This document shows positions 16,036 through 24,266 of a stretch of 24,293 nucleotides of DNA, piece after piece. The notes beneath the pieces are model-generated. The model did not search any database. It was not told the DNA's origin and worked only from the letters and a program-made list of their open reading frames with translations. The translations under genes were made by a program, and so were the position numbers. The stretch is taken from positions 1-24,293 of the forward strand of contig CAAGEG010000122.1 of NCBI GenBank assembly GCA_900768785.1. Reading direction: 5' to 3'. Every line of letters starts with the position of its first letter. Position 1 is the first letter of the stretch. This DNA is from an uncultured Prevotella sp. (GTDB lineage: Bacteria > Bacteroidota > Bacteroidia > Bacteroidales > Bacteroidaceae).

Positions 16036-16677
16036 TCATTCCAACACTTCCCTATCCTTCACTATTTTTACCACTCTTATTGTCAATGGCAACACTATTA
16101 TCTCATATAGTGTTTTGAGTATTATTTGAGATATTATAAGATATACCAATTCGCTATTGGGAACGATGTCATATAATGCAAGTGGGAAAAATATCAGCGA
16201 GTCGGCACCCTCACCAAACAAGGTGCTTACTATGGCACGCAACGAAAAATGTTTATTTCCGGAACGTTGTTTCATCCTAACCATGACATAAGCATTTATT
16301 AGTGAACCGACTATAAAAGCCGCAAACGATGCAACCGCTATGCGTGGCGCAAGTCCGAATACCGCATGAAATCCTGCCTCATTATGCCAATAAGGAGCTC
16401 CCGGAATAGCATCAGCCAATGCACCAAACAGTACGAAAAACAAGTTCATTGCAAATCCCAACCATATTACTAATGCAGCACGACGATACCCCCATACCTC
16501 ACTTACACAGTCGTTAATGATATATGAGATAGGGAATACCAACAATCCGCCGGTAATATTAACGCTTCCTATCTGAATTTGTTTCGTTTCAAGCACGTTT
16601 GCCGTAATGAGACAAACGCAAAACAGTGTGCTCATTATCATGAACAACACACTGATATGTTGTCTTTTAGTATTCAT
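16036..16677 (-). CDS. yhhQ: Queuosine precursor transporter (YhhQ/VUT family, TIGR00697-type)
   Basis: A 213-residue inner-membrane protein with about six hydrophobic segments. It shows the family motifs ISYIINDCVSEVWGY near the N-terminal third and STLFGEGADSLIFFPLAL in the C-terminal half. E. coli YhhQ takes up preQ0 and preQ1; other members of the family take up queuine or queuosine, so the exact precursor here is not fixed. The pairing with queF suggests preQ0 is at least one substrate, since queF could then convert it to preQ1. The ATG at 16677 follows a 5' leader of about 37-43 bases that folds like a preQ1-I aptamer, with its final helix strand two bases from the ATG, which would give translational feedback control of uptake. 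Confidence 0.93.
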   Translation of the reverse strand: MNTKRQHISVLFMIMSTLFCVCLITANVLETKQIQIGSVNITGGLLVFPISYIINDCVSEVWGYRRAALVIWLGFAMNLFFVLFGALADAIPGAPYWHNEAGFHAVFGLAPRIAVASFAAFIVGSLINAYVMVRMKQRSGNKHFSLRAIVSTLFGEGADSLIFFPLALYDIVPNSELVYLIISQIILKTLYEIIVLPLTIRVVKIVKDREVLE

Positions 16678-16711
16678 TTCTTGTTTTTAAAGAGGTTATT
16701 CAAGCACTCTA
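16678..16711 (-). promoter_or_regulatory. Candidate preQ1-I riboswitch in the yhhQ-queF leader
   Basis: Read on the minus strand the leader contains AGAG (16710-16707), TG, CTTG (16704-16701), AATAAC, CTCT (16694-16691), an A-rich TTAAAAA, CAAG (16683-16680), AA and the ATG. AGAG/CTCT form stem P1 and CTTG/CAAG form P2 through the A-rich loop, an H-type pseudoknot with the layout of the preQ1-I aptamer. A C precedes the 3' P1 strand, where the ligand-pairing C sits. The tail resembles that of the Thermoanaerobacter preQ1 aptamer as I remember it. P1 has only four pairs, one short of the usual five. The genes downstream are queuosine-precursor genes. Confidence 0.7.
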
Positions 16712-16719
16712 TACGGTCG

Positions 16720-16727
16720 CAAAAGTA
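16720..16727 (-). promoter_or_regulatory. Minus-7 promoter box of yhhQ-queF
   Basis: On the minus strand 16727-16720 reads TACTTTTG, matching TAnnTTTG. I see no convincing TTTG about 19 bases upstream. Transcription would begin near 16714, so the pseudoknot lies at the very 5' end of the message. Confidence 0.5.
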
Positions 16728-16767
16728 ATCATAAAATGTGGAAAACATTCCTTTTTATTTTATTTTG

Positions 16768-16798
16768 TTTGTTGTATTGACATAAATTGATAACTTTG
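16768..16798 (+). promoter_or_regulatory. Bacteroidota-type promoter of the TlpA-like gene
   Basis: TTTG at 16768-16771, a 19-base spacer, and TAACTTTG at 16791-16798 are an exact consensus match. The start of transcription would be near 16804, so the ATG at 16804 would have no leader, which favours the ATG at 16834. Confidence 0.75.
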
Positions 16799-16833
16799 CA
16801 ATAATGAAACAACAAATTAAGCATAAAGTTATT

Positions 16834-17913
16834 ATGAAAAAAACACTATTTACAATCATTGCGATAATGTGTTCTGTTGTTATGCAGGCACAAGATACGG
16901 CATACTCCATTAGCGGACAGGTGCCGGAAAACGTAAAAAAAGTTTATTATAATCTGCCGGGAGAGAAATCAATGGCAGACAGTGTTGATGTCGTTGACGG
17001 CAAATTTGAGCTGAAAGGTACACAGCCCTACAATATAATAATAGGTGTGAGCTTTGACAAAAGAAGCTATAATTTCTTCAACGATGGAACTCCTATCGTA
17101 TTAGACTCATCTTCAAAGGTTGTTGAAGGCTCTGAACTTAACAAGAGACTCAATACCTTTCAACTGCCGTTAGAAGAAAAAGCAAAAGCGTCATCACATG
17201 TATTTAAAGAATATCATGCTATTGAAAAAGACACTACAGAAGCTGCAAAAAAAAGACAAGCTGAACTTAATAAGCAAATTAACGATATTTTAAAAGAGTA
17301 TATAAACGATTTAAAAGAGATTGCCAAACAAAACACCGACAATCTTATACCTGCCGTTTATCTTCCTTTTATGGCAAATGTACTTAGTTACGATGAGCTT
17401 ACCCCGTTTATGAAGGAAGACGCTCCTTACTACAACCATCCGAGGATGGAAAGAGTAAAAAAAGTGTATGCTTCGTTAAAGAAGAGACTGCCGGGAACAA
17501 TGTTTACAGACATTGAAATGGCAGACATGGACGGCAAGATGCGCAAACTTAGCGAATGGTGCGGCAAAGGCAACTATGTGCTTGTTGACTTTTGGGCAAG
17601 TTGGTGCGGACCTTGCCGCAAGGAAATGCCAAATGTTGTTGCAAATTACGAGAAATATCACGACAAAGGATTTGAGGTTATAGGAGTGTCTTTTGATAAC
17701 AAAGCCGACGCTTGGAAGAGTGCCGTGCAGAAGATAGGAATGAAGTGGCCGCAAATAAGTGACTTAAAAGGCTGGAAGTGTATTGCAGGTGAGATATATG
17801 GAATCAGCTCTATACCTGCAAGTATTCTGCTTGACGGCGAGGGAAAAATTGTTGCTATTGACCTTAGAGGCGATGATCTCGGAGCAAAATTAAAAGAGAT
17901 TTACGGAGAATAA
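16834..17913 (+). CDS. TlpA-like periplasmic thioredoxin-fold oxidoreductase
   Basis: From 16834 the product is 359 residues with a signal peptide (MKKTLFTIIAIMCSVVMQAQ, cleavage near QAQ). I prefer this to the in-frame ATG at 16804 because the promoter puts the transcript start at about 16804. The N-terminal part (about 20-110) is a small beta-domain of the DUF4369 type seen in many Bacteroidota TlpA proteins. A helical linker rich in Lys and Glu follows. The C-terminal thioredoxin domain (about 215-359) has the redox motif WCGPC with Cys258 and Cys261 and the cis-proline segment SSIPAS. Such proteins reduce disulfides or serve cytochrome and metal-protein maturation outside the inner membrane. 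There is no lipobox, so it is probably soluble periplasmic. It is a single-gene unit with its own promoter. Confidence 0.92.
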   Translation: MKKTLFTIIAIMCSVVMQAQDTAYSISGQVPENVKKVYYNLPGEKSMADSVDVVDGKFELKGTQPYNIIIGVSFDKRSYNFFNDGTPIVLDSSSKVVEGSELNKRLNTFQLPLEEKAKASSHVFKEYHAIEKDTTEAAKKRQAELNKQINDILKEYINDLKEIAKQNTDNLIPAVYLPFMANVLSYDELTPFMKEDAPYYNHPRMERVKKVYASLKKRLPGTMFTDIEMADMDGKMRKLSEWCGKGNYVLVDFWASWCGPCRKEMPNVVANYEKYHDKGFEVIGVSFDNKADAWKSAVQKIGMKWPQISDLKGWKCIAGEIYGISSIPASILLDGEGKIVAIDLRGDDLGAKLKEIYGE

Positions 17914-17934
17914 TCACAACTTAATAATATAAAT

Positions 17935-17971
17935 CGCTGTATTTCCATGTCAATAATATAGGAATACAGCG
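17935..17971 (+). terminator. Terminator hairpin between the convergent TlpA-like gene and ppx
   Basis: Arms 17935-17946 (cgctgtatttcc) and 17961-17971 (ggaatacagcg) pair with one bulged T and a 14-base loop. The + side is followed by gctttcttt, only moderately T-rich. It lies between the two convergent stop codons, so it may end both transcripts. Confidence 0.65.
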
Positions 17972-17978
17972 GCTTTCT

Positions 17979-18872
17979 TTATCTGCATTTCGTGCCGATG
18001 TCTTTATACATACCGTCTATTATGCTATCGGCAAGACTGATATTTGGCACTTGCACCTCATCACAACCAAGAACGCCGGCAATAGTTAGAAATATTTCCG
18101 CTGCCGGAATTATAACATCGGCTCGGTCGGCTTTAAGACCAAACTGCTCAATACGTTCATCAACGCCCAACAGTTTTAGCTTATCATAGATTTCTTTAAT
18201 ATCCGATACCGACACGGTGCGCTCTTGCGACTTTGAATGTGATAATTTGTATATCTTGTTTATATTACCTCCTGAACCTATTATCTTTATATTTGGCATG
18301 TCTGAAGCCACACTCTTAAGCTCTGATTTCATCTTTTCAATTGTATCTTTTGATACCTTACCTCCAAGCATTCTAAGTGTGCCAATATTATACGAATAGC
18401 TGTAAACCAATTGTCCGTTACGCAACAAAGAAACTTCCGTGCTACCACCACCAACGTCTATATAAGCATAATTCCCTTCAAGACTACCAATATTCTCAAC
18501 TAAGTTGTTGCATAACAACATAGCCTCTTCCCTACCATCAATTATTTCCAAATTTATGTCGGTATCCTCTTTCATCATGCGCATCACTTTTTTTCCATTC
18601 TCTGCATCACGCATAGCAGATGTTGCGCAAGCACGATAGTCATCAACCTGATTTAGTTTCATTATCTGTTTGAACGCTTTCAGCATATGTTTCATCATAG
18701 CTTGACGTTCTTTAGATATCTTTCCAAGCGTGAAAACATCGGCTCCGAGTCTTAGCGGAACACGCATATACATCACTCTCGACACTTGACAGACGCCTTC
18801 ATCTGTTATTCGAAAGTTCTTTATCAGCAAGCGGGCTCCGTTGGAACCAATGTCTATAGCAGCCAATCTCAT
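17979..18872 (-). CDS. ppx: Ppx/GppA-family exopolyphosphatase
   Basis: This cytoplasmic ASKHA-fold enzyme removes terminal phosphate from polyphosphate or hydrolyses (p)ppGpp precursors. The protein is 297 residues, the short form with only the actin-like two-lobed core and none of the C-terminal HD-type domain of the E. coli enzyme (513 residues). Motifs seen are the phosphate-1 loop AIDIGSNGARLLI at the N-terminus, ATSAMRDAENG, the second phosphate loop YIDVGGGSTEVSLL and the adenosine-type loop IIGSGGNINKI. It lies 65 bases downstream of ppk1 on the same strand, so one operon both makes and breaks polyphosphate. A separate minus-7-like box TATCTTTG at 18926-18919 could give it additional transcription. 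Which of polyphosphate or pppGpp it prefers cannot be told. Confidence 0.92.
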   Translation of the reverse strand: MRLAAIDIGSNGARLLIKNFRITDEGVCQVSRVMYMRVPLRLGADVFTLGKISKERQAMMKHMLKAFKQIMKLNQVDDYRACATSAMRDAENGKKVMRMMKEDTDINLEIIDGREEAMLLCNNLVENIGSLEGNYAYIDVGGGSTEVSLLRNGQLVYSYSYNIGTLRMLGGKVSKDTIEKMKSELKSVASDMPNIKIIGSGGNINKIYKLSHSKSQERTVSVSDIKEIYDKLKLLGVDERIEQFGLKADRADVIIPAAEIFLTIAGVLGCDEVQVPNISLADSIIDGMYKDIGTKCR

Positions 18873-18918
18873 TGTTTATCTTTTATGTTTTCGGTTATTA
18901 ATAATATTCAAACAAGCA

Positions 18919-18926
18919 CAAAGATA
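18919..18926 (-). promoter_or_regulatory. Possible minus-7 box upstream of ppx
   Basis: The minus strand reads TATCTTTG here, matching TAnnTTTG, in the 65-base gap between ppk1 and ppx. No clear TTTG lies about 19 bases upstream, so support is weak. Confidence 0.35.
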
Positions 18927-18937
18927 CTTTAATTTCT

Positions 18938-21031
18938 TTATTCCACAGCTTCATCGGCATATATTTTATATAGTGCCTCTTGTGAACGGAAAGGCTTCTC
19001 TCCTACTGCTGCCGGTTGAATAACATTATGACCACTACCATCCACTATTCTACCATTTGTAGTATCAGCCAATCCATAGTCTATTGTACGCATTAGGTCT
19101 CTTTTCATATCGTCATCATACACCGGAGTCATCACTTCTATCCTATTCAATAGGTTTCTTGGCATCCAATCTGCACTGCCTATAAAATACTTAGGTGCAC
19201 CGCCGTTGCAGAAAATCAATATTCGCGAGTGCTCAAGATACCTGTCTATGATGCCAACTATGCGAATGTTGCGTCCTGCCTCATCATCGGCAAAAACAAT
19301 AGAGCAGTTTCCTCTCACCAACATCTCAATTTTCACTCCGGCACGGGCTGCGGCATAGATATGAGAAACCACTTCCGGCTCTGTTATATGGTTTATTTTT
19401 ATCTTAATCCATGCTTCACGACCGGCTCGGGCGTTCTTTACCTCGTTGTCTATAAGCTTTATTATGCGTGATTTCATGCTGTTTGGCGATACCATAAGTT
19501 CTCTAAATCGTAACGGAGAGAAAGGACGTGATATGAAATCAAACACTTTAGCCACCTCAGACACTATACATTTTCTTGCCGTCATCATGAGATAATCGGT
19601 ATATACTTTGGCATTACCTTCATGAAAGTTGCCTGTTCCCACACATGCTATATTGCCGTTTTTAGCTTCAATAAAGAGTAATTTTGAGTGTACTTTAAGA
19701 CCTTCAACACCGAAAATTACGTTTATGCCCTCTTCCTGCATGCGTTTGCTCCACTTAATATTGCTTTCTTCGTCAAAACGAGCCATGAGTTCAACAACGG
19801 CAGTAACTTTTTTGCCGTTACGAGCAGCACATATAAGAGCCTTAACAACCTTTGAATCTTTTGCAAGTCTATATAATGTGGTCTTTATTGACTTTACTTC
19901 CGGTCTTAAAGCTGCTTCTCGCAACAAACGGATATAGCCGTTGAACGACTGATAAGGCACATGAATAAACAAATCTTTCTTGCGTATGTTGTCCATGATG
20001 CTCTCTGCATGCAATATCTCCGGCTTTATGACATGTTGCCAGTCGGGGAAACGCAGATTGTCACGCCCTTTTACGGGGAAAGACATCAGGTCTTTGTGGT
20101 TTTGATAACGGCTACTGGGAAGGAATGCATCCAGTTTGTCGATATCAAACTTTGACATGAGTTTCTTACGCATGTCTTTGGGCATGTTGCGGTCATAGAT
20201 AAGTCGTACCGGTTCTCCACGTCGACGACTGTTGACTCCTTTTGCCACCTTTTGTAATACGCCATAATCAAAGTCGTTTTCCATTTCCATCTCTGCATCT
20301 TTCGTGAACTTAAACGAATAAGCTTCAAAATCGGCAGGTCTAAATCCGGTAAATATCAATGGCAAACAATAACGTATAACATCATCCAAATACATTATAC
20401 ACTCCGTACCATCGTCTGCCGGTATTCTGACAAAGCGTCCATTTTCTCTATCCGGCAGCTTAATGATTGCGAGATTGCCTTTTGACTTCTTGCTATCGGC
20501 ATTTTTCTCGATGCGCTTCACAAGAAGATATATTCTATTGTCCTCTAATTTTCCTATATCATCAATACATGAGAACCATATAGGGTTAGCATAACCATTC
20601 AAACGACATTGGAAAAAATTTTCAAGATATGCTTTCTGCATATCATTTAATTGCGTTTCATCTACAAGACGTATGCCATGCGATTCCAAAGCCGAGAATA
20701 CCATGTCAATAGTTTCCGAATACTCTTGACTATATATGGCATTAAGCCTGTTGATACGTTCTATATTTGCTTTTATAGTTGCACGTTGGCGATGTATTTC
20801 CTTATTGTCTGATTCAAGCAATCTGTTGAGTGACGCCATGCGCACCCTGAAAAACTCATCAAGATTATTGGAGTATATACCGAGAAACGACAGACGTTCA
20901 AGTAGCGGAATATCCTCTTTTCGGGCTTCTTGCAATATGCGATGATTGAAAAACATCCAACTCACATCTCTATCAAGCATCTTTTCTTCACCTTTTTGCT
21001 TTATGGTGACTTTGTCTTTTACTTTGTTCAT
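18938..21031 (-). CDS. ppk1: Polyphosphate kinase 1
   Basis: PPK1 builds polyphosphate from ATP through a phosphohistidine. From the ATG at 21031 the protein is 697 residues, a normal length. The order is the N-domain (LDRDVSWMFFNHRILQEA, then SNNLDEFFRVRMASL), the head domain, and two phospholipase-D-like C-domains. The histidines equivalent to E. coli His435 and His592 are His448 in KVHSKLLFIEAKNG and His601 in LEHSRILIF. An in-frame ATG at 21061 adds ten residues, but the promoter box TAATTTTG lies between the two, so 21031 is the better start. The gene is transcribed away from the flippase-like gene at 21248 and is followed by ppx, giving a polyphosphate synthesis and breakdown pair. Confidence 0.97.
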   Translation of the reverse strand: MNKVKDKVTIKQKGEEKMLDRDVSWMFFNHRILQEARKEDIPLLERLSFLGIYSNNLDEFFRVRMASLNRLLESDNKEIHRQRATIKANIERINRLNAIYSQEYSETIDMVFSALESHGIRLVDETQLNDMQKAYLENFFQCRLNGYANPIWFSCIDDIGKLEDNRIYLLVKRIEKNADSKKSKGNLAIIKLPDRENGRFVRIPADDGTECIMYLDDVIRYCLPLIFTGFRPADFEAYSFKFTKDAEMEMENDFDYGVLQKVAKGVNSRRRGEPVRLIYDRNMPKDMRKKLMSKFDIDKLDAFLPSSRYQNHKDLMSFPVKGRDNLRFPDWQHVIKPEILHAESIMDNIRKKDLFIHVPYQSFNGYIRLLREAALRPEVKSIKTTLYRLAKDSKVVKALICAARNGKKVTAVVELMARFDEESNIKWSKRMQEEGINVIFGVEGLKVHSKLLFIEAKNGNIACVGTGNFHEGNAKVYTDYLMMTARKCIVSEVAKVFDFISRPFSPLRFRELMVSPNSMKSRIIKLIDNEVKNARAGREAWIKIKINHITEPEVVSHIYAAARAGVKIEMLVRGNCSIVFADDEAGRNIRIVGIIDRYLEHSRILIFCNGGAPKYFIGSADWMPRNLLNRIEVMTPVYDDDMKRDLMRTIDYGLADTTNGRIVDGSGHNVIQPAAVGEKPFRSQEALYKIYADEAVE

Positions 21032-21046
21032 AGTATTTATTTTCTG

Positions 21047-21054
21047 CAAAATTA
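21047..21054 (-). promoter_or_regulatory. Minus-7 promoter box of ppk1
   Basis: The minus strand reads TAATTTTG, matching TAnnTTTG, 15 bases before the ATG at 21031. It overlaps codons that would be used by the start at 21061, so it decides the start. A matching minus-33 box is not clear. Confidence 0.5.
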
Positions 21055-21217
21055 CTTCCATTGTCCCGCCACTATGATTGCAAAAACATGAATTGTATAT
21101 TAAAATAATGTTACATATTCATAAGAAACGTATGGTTTGCATGCCATAACTATAACTCTTACACTTATTATCACAATAAAATATACTGCCATTCTCCTTA
21201 TTCTCAAAAAAATATTG

Positions 21218-21225
21218 TAAGTTTG
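21218..21225 (+). promoter_or_regulatory. Minus-7 promoter box of the flippase-like gene
   Basis: TAAGTTTG matches TAnnTTTG and lies 22 bases before the GTG start at 21248. The minus-33 region is not a clear match. Confidence 0.5.
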
Positions 21226-21247
21226 CCGGACAATAAATTTTCGTATC

Positions 21248-22258
21248 GTGGACATTAGACAAACATCTGCAAATATTATAAAGGTATTATCGCCTCTGCT
21301 GCTTGGCGGTTTGATACTCTATTGGATGTATCGAGACTTCGATTTCCATAGTATTGAAGATGTCCTTTTTCACAAAATGGACTGGACATGGATGCTATTG
21401 TCATTCCCTTTCGGCATATTAGCACAGATGTTTAGAGGTTGGCGATGGAAACAAACTCTTGCTCCGCTTGGTGAAAAGCCACGCACATCAACGTCTGTTC
21501 ATGCTGTTTTCTTGTCTTATGCCGCAAGTTTGATAATACCTCGTATTGGAGAATTTACCCGATGTGGCGTACTTAAAAAATATGACAAGACTTCTTTCTC
21601 CAAAGCACTCGGTACTGTGGTTACCGAACGTGCCATAGACACATTGCTAATGCTCACTGTAACGGGTGTTACGTTAGTATTCCAAATGGGGATATTCGAT
21701 ACTTTCTTTGTGCGAACAGGCACAAGTATGGACAGCATATTAGGAAGATTTTCCACTACCGGCTATCTTGTCACAGCCGTATGTGCCATTTCGGTATTGC
21801 TACTTATGCATGTTATGCTGAGAAGACTATCTATATATAATAAGGTAAAGGCTACTCTTGGGGGCATAAAAGAGGGTATCATCTCTCTTAAAGATGTGAA
21901 CAACATTCCTCTGTTTTGCTTTTACACCTTAGGAATATGGGTTAGTTATTTTCTTCACTATTATCTAACGTTCTTCTGTTTTGACTTTACGTCAAATCTT
22001 GGTTTGGGTTGTGCTCTCGTAACCTTCGTTGTGGGTAGCATAGCTGTCATAGTTCCAACTCCCAACGGTGCCGGTCCTTGGCACTTTGCCGTTAAGACAA
22101 TGCTCATACTCTATGGAGTTAGCGATACCAATGCGCTGTATTTTGTCCTTATTGTGCATACTATTCAAACCATGTTGGTTATTGCGCTTGGCATATATGC
22201 TTGGTGCGCATTGTCTTTTACCAAGACAAGAAGCGAAAACTATAACGCTGAGCAATAG
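21248..22258 (+). CDS. LPG_synthase_TM / UPF0104-family flippase-like membrane protein
   Basis: A 336-residue inner-membrane protein with about eight hydrophobic segments and no soluble domain, so it has only the transmembrane part of the lysylphosphatidylglycerol synthase/flippase family. Typical features are the early PFGILAQMFRGWRWKQTL, then SYAASLIIPRIGEFTRCGVLKKY and VVTERAIDTLLML, and late VPTPNGAGPWHFAVKTML. Members are thought to move or hold lipid-linked molecules across the membrane; the substrate here is unknown. The start is a GTG at 21248, supported by the promoter box and the absence of an ATG before the first membrane segment. The next gene, pepD, starts 38 bases downstream and may share the transcript, though no functional link is evident. 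Confidence 0.88.
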   Translation: MDIRQTSANIIKVLSPLLLGGLILYWMYRDFDFHSIEDVLFHKMDWTWMLLSFPFGILAQMFRGWRWKQTLAPLGEKPRTSTSVHAVFLSYAASLIIPRIGEFTRCGVLKKYDKTSFSKALGTVVTERAIDTLLMLTVTGVTLVFQMGIFDTFFVRTGTSMDSILGRFSTTGYLVTAVCAISVLLLMHVMLRRLSIYNKVKATLGGIKEGIISLKDVNNIPLFCFYTLGIWVSYFLHYYLTFFCFDFTSNLGLGCALVTFVVGSIAVIVPTPNGAGPWHFAVKTMLILYGVSDTNALYFVLIVHTIQTMLVIALGIYAWCALSFTKTRSENYNAEQ

Positions 22259-22296
22259 GAAACAGACTTTTATCAAATAAAATTAATTATAAAGCC

Positions 22297-23748
22297 ATGA
22301 GTGAAATAAAGAATTTAAAGCCCGAATGTGTATGGAAAAATTTCTATGCACTTACACAAGTACCTCGTCCATCAGGACACCTTGACAAGGTAAGACAGTT
22401 TTTGCTTGATTTTGCTACGAACATAGGTATTGAGGCTTTCAAAGATACTGCCGGAAATATCGTAATGAAGAAACCGGCAACAGCAGGTATGGAAGGCTGT
22501 AAAACCGTCATTCTGCAAGCACACATGGATATGGTGCCACAGAAAGAGAAAGATAGCAACCACGATTTTGTTAACGACCCGATTCAAACATACATAGACG
22601 GCGACTGGGTAAAGGCTAAAGGCACCACTCTCGGTGCTGACAACGGACTCGGAGTAGCGGCAATAATGGCTGTTATGGAAGCTGATGACCTTAAGCATGG
22701 ACCTATTGAAGCTCTTCTTACTGCTGATGAAGAGACCGGCATGTATGGTGCTAACGGACTGCCGGAAGGTGAACTTACAGGCAAAATCCTGCTAAATCTT
22801 GATACCGAAGAGGAAGATGAGATGATTATAGGTAGCGCCGGAGGTGTTGATATTACAGCAACTCTTGACTATAAAGAGGCTGAAAGCGACCCTGAAGATA
22901 TTGCTTTGAAGATTACGGTTAAGGGACTTAAAGGTGGGCATTCCGGTTTAGAGATAGGTTTGGGACGTGGTAATGCAAACAAAATGATGGCACGTATAAT
23001 CCGTGAAGCTATTGCAGACGACGATGCACAACTGGTTTCTTGGCACGGAGGCAACATGCGCAACGCCATTCCTTTTGAAGCTGAAGCTGTTATAACACTG
23101 CCTAAAGACAACAAAAACGACTTTTTGGAACTTGCTGCTGACTACAAAGAGACTTTCAACGATGAATATAAGGGTATTGAAAACGACATCCAAGTGCTTG
23201 TCGAAGAGGTAGAAAAACCGGCAAACGTCGTACCTCAGGAGATACAAGATAACCTTGTTGATGCCATATATGCCGCTCACAATGGTGTGTGGAGATACAT
23301 TCCATCAATTCCGGATATTGTTGAGACTTCGTCAAACCTTGCTATAGTAGATATAGAAAGTGGCAAAGCTGCAATAAAGATACTTGCTCGTAGCTCCAGC
23401 GAGACCGTTAAAGACGAATTGGCAACATCTCTCGAAAGCTGTTTCAACATGGCAGGCATGAAAGTAACGCTAAGTGGCGAATACGGAGGTTGGAATCCAA
23501 ACACCGATAGCGAGATAGTAAAAATCATGCGTGGCATATATAAAGACTTGTTTAACGAAGAACCAAAGGTGCAAGTTGTTCATGCAGGACTTGAATGCAG
23601 CATCATTCTGTCTAAATATCCCGGTCTTGACATTTGCTCATTCGGTCCTACCCTACGCTCACCTCACACTCCTAACGAGCGTGCATTGTGGCCTTCGGTT
23701 GCTAAATTCTGGGCTTTGCTGACAAAAACTCTTGCAGAGATAAAATAA
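22297..23748 (+). CDS. pepD: Aminoacyl-histidine dipeptidase (peptidase M20C, carnosinase-type)
   Basis: PepD is a cytoplasmic zinc enzyme that cleaves Xaa-His and other dipeptides. The protein is 483 residues, close to the E. coli enzyme (485). The two-metal site is complete: His76 and Asp78 in LQAHMDMVPQ, bridging Asp115 in GADNGLG, the catalytic Glu145 and metal ligand Glu146 in TADEETGMYGA, Asp169 in NLDTEEEDEM and a late His in VVHAGLECSI. The lid domain with GGHSGLEIGLGRGNANKMMAR is also typical of PepD. The ATG at 22297 has no strong ribosome site, as is common in this phylum. It could be cotranscribed with the flippase-like gene 38 bases upstream. Confidence 0.97.
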   Translation: MSEIKNLKPECVWKNFYALTQVPRPSGHLDKVRQFLLDFATNIGIEAFKDTAGNIVMKKPATAGMEGCKTVILQAHMDMVPQKEKDSNHDFVNDPIQTYIDGDWVKAKGTTLGADNGLGVAAIMAVMEADDLKHGPIEALLTADEETGMYGANGLPEGELTGKILLNLDTEEEDEMIIGSAGGVDITATLDYKEAESDPEDIALKITVKGLKGGHSGLEIGLGRGNANKMMARIIREAIADDDAQLVSWHGGNMRNAIPFEAEAVITLPKDNKNDFLELAADYKETFNDEYKGIENDIQVLVEEVEKPANVVPQEIQDNLVDAIYAAHNGVWRYIPSIPDIVETSSNLAIVDIESGKAAIKILARSSSETVKDELATSLESCFNMAGMKVTLSGEYGGWNPNTDSEIVKIMRGIYKDLFNEEPKVQVVHAGLECSIILSKYPGLDICSFGPTLRSPHTPNERALWPSVAKFWALLTKTLAEIK

Positions 23749-23770
23749 AACATAATATTTTGAAATGCAA

Positions 23771-23820
23771 AAATCATGACTACTGACAAGTATTATAATG
23801 CTTGCAAGTGGTCATGATTT
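23771..23820 (+). terminator. Long imperfect hairpin after pepD, probable terminator
   Basis: Arms 23771-23794 and 23797-23820 pair over 24 positions with two G-U pairs and two mismatches near the middle, and a two-base loop in the simplest drawing (a larger loop in practice). It starts 22 bases after the pepD stop and is followed by gtttta. It may be the pepD terminator or a dispersed palindromic repeat. Confidence 0.6.
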
Positions 23821-24072
23821 GTTTTATGAACGGCTGTAATTATCATAAAAAATGCCACTCATAATGTTAACAAACCTTACTATGCATTTGGCGAGCGTAA
23901 AGTGGCACTTTAGCATATCTAAAGTGGCTCTTTTTGACCCCTAAAGTGGCACTTTTCAAATCGCAAATAAGCATGCTGACTTTTTCTTCTTCTGATTGTG
24001 CGACTACAACTAAATTACTTTACACTTTTCTTACTCTCTTACTGAAAATATTTACTGCTTTTTCTTTCTTTA
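23821..24072. other. Non-coding spacer between the pepD hairpin and the MITE-like element
   Basis: I see no credible gene. The stretch holds the 22-bp-periodic palindrome array at 23899-23964 and then a pyrimidine-rich tract (about 23980-24071) without recognisable structure. A near-copy of the array's core lies inverted just before it at 23849-23860 (aaaaatgccact). Confidence 0.6.
23899..23964. repeat. Three 13-bp palindrome-like units at 22-bp spacing
   Basis: Units start at 23899, 23921 and 23943. The first and third read aaagtggcacttt, a palindrome around a central base (aaagtg, g, cacttt). The second is aaagtggctcttt, one base different. The 22-bp step is about two helical turns. The second unit continues as ctctttttgac (23928-23938), an 11-mer also found in the repeats at the window's left end. 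This could be a remnant IS21-type end or an array of protein-binding sites. Confidence 0.6.
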
Positions 24073-24266
24073 CCCCAAATCGGTCATTAGACCGCCGATA
24101 GTCATATTACCGTCTTACAGAGACTTTCCTGCTCCTTTCCGCTTCTCTGTGCACCATCTCGTGCCCCGCTTCTCCTAACCATAGCCCGCTATGTCTTCGA
24201 TGAATCGTGACCCAATCTGGCACACATATAAGCGAATATGAACAGAAATCTAATGACAGATTCGGG
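24073..24266. mobile_element. MITE-like element with 18-19-bp terminal inverted repeats
   Basis: Positions 24074-24091 (cccaaatcggtcattaga) and the reverse complement of 24249-24266 (cccgaatctgtcattaga) match at 16 of 18 positions and face inward, bounding about 194 bp. TTTA occurs directly on both sides (24069-24072 and 24267-24270), a possible target duplication. No transposase is encoded; the interior is more G+C-rich than its surroundings. This is the form of a non-autonomous miniature transposon mobilised by a full-length IS elsewhere. The family is not identified. Confidence 0.6.

Noticed and set aside
23899..23964. CRISPR array
   Set aside because: Units are only 13 bp with 9-bp gaps, there are three copies, and no cas genes are present.
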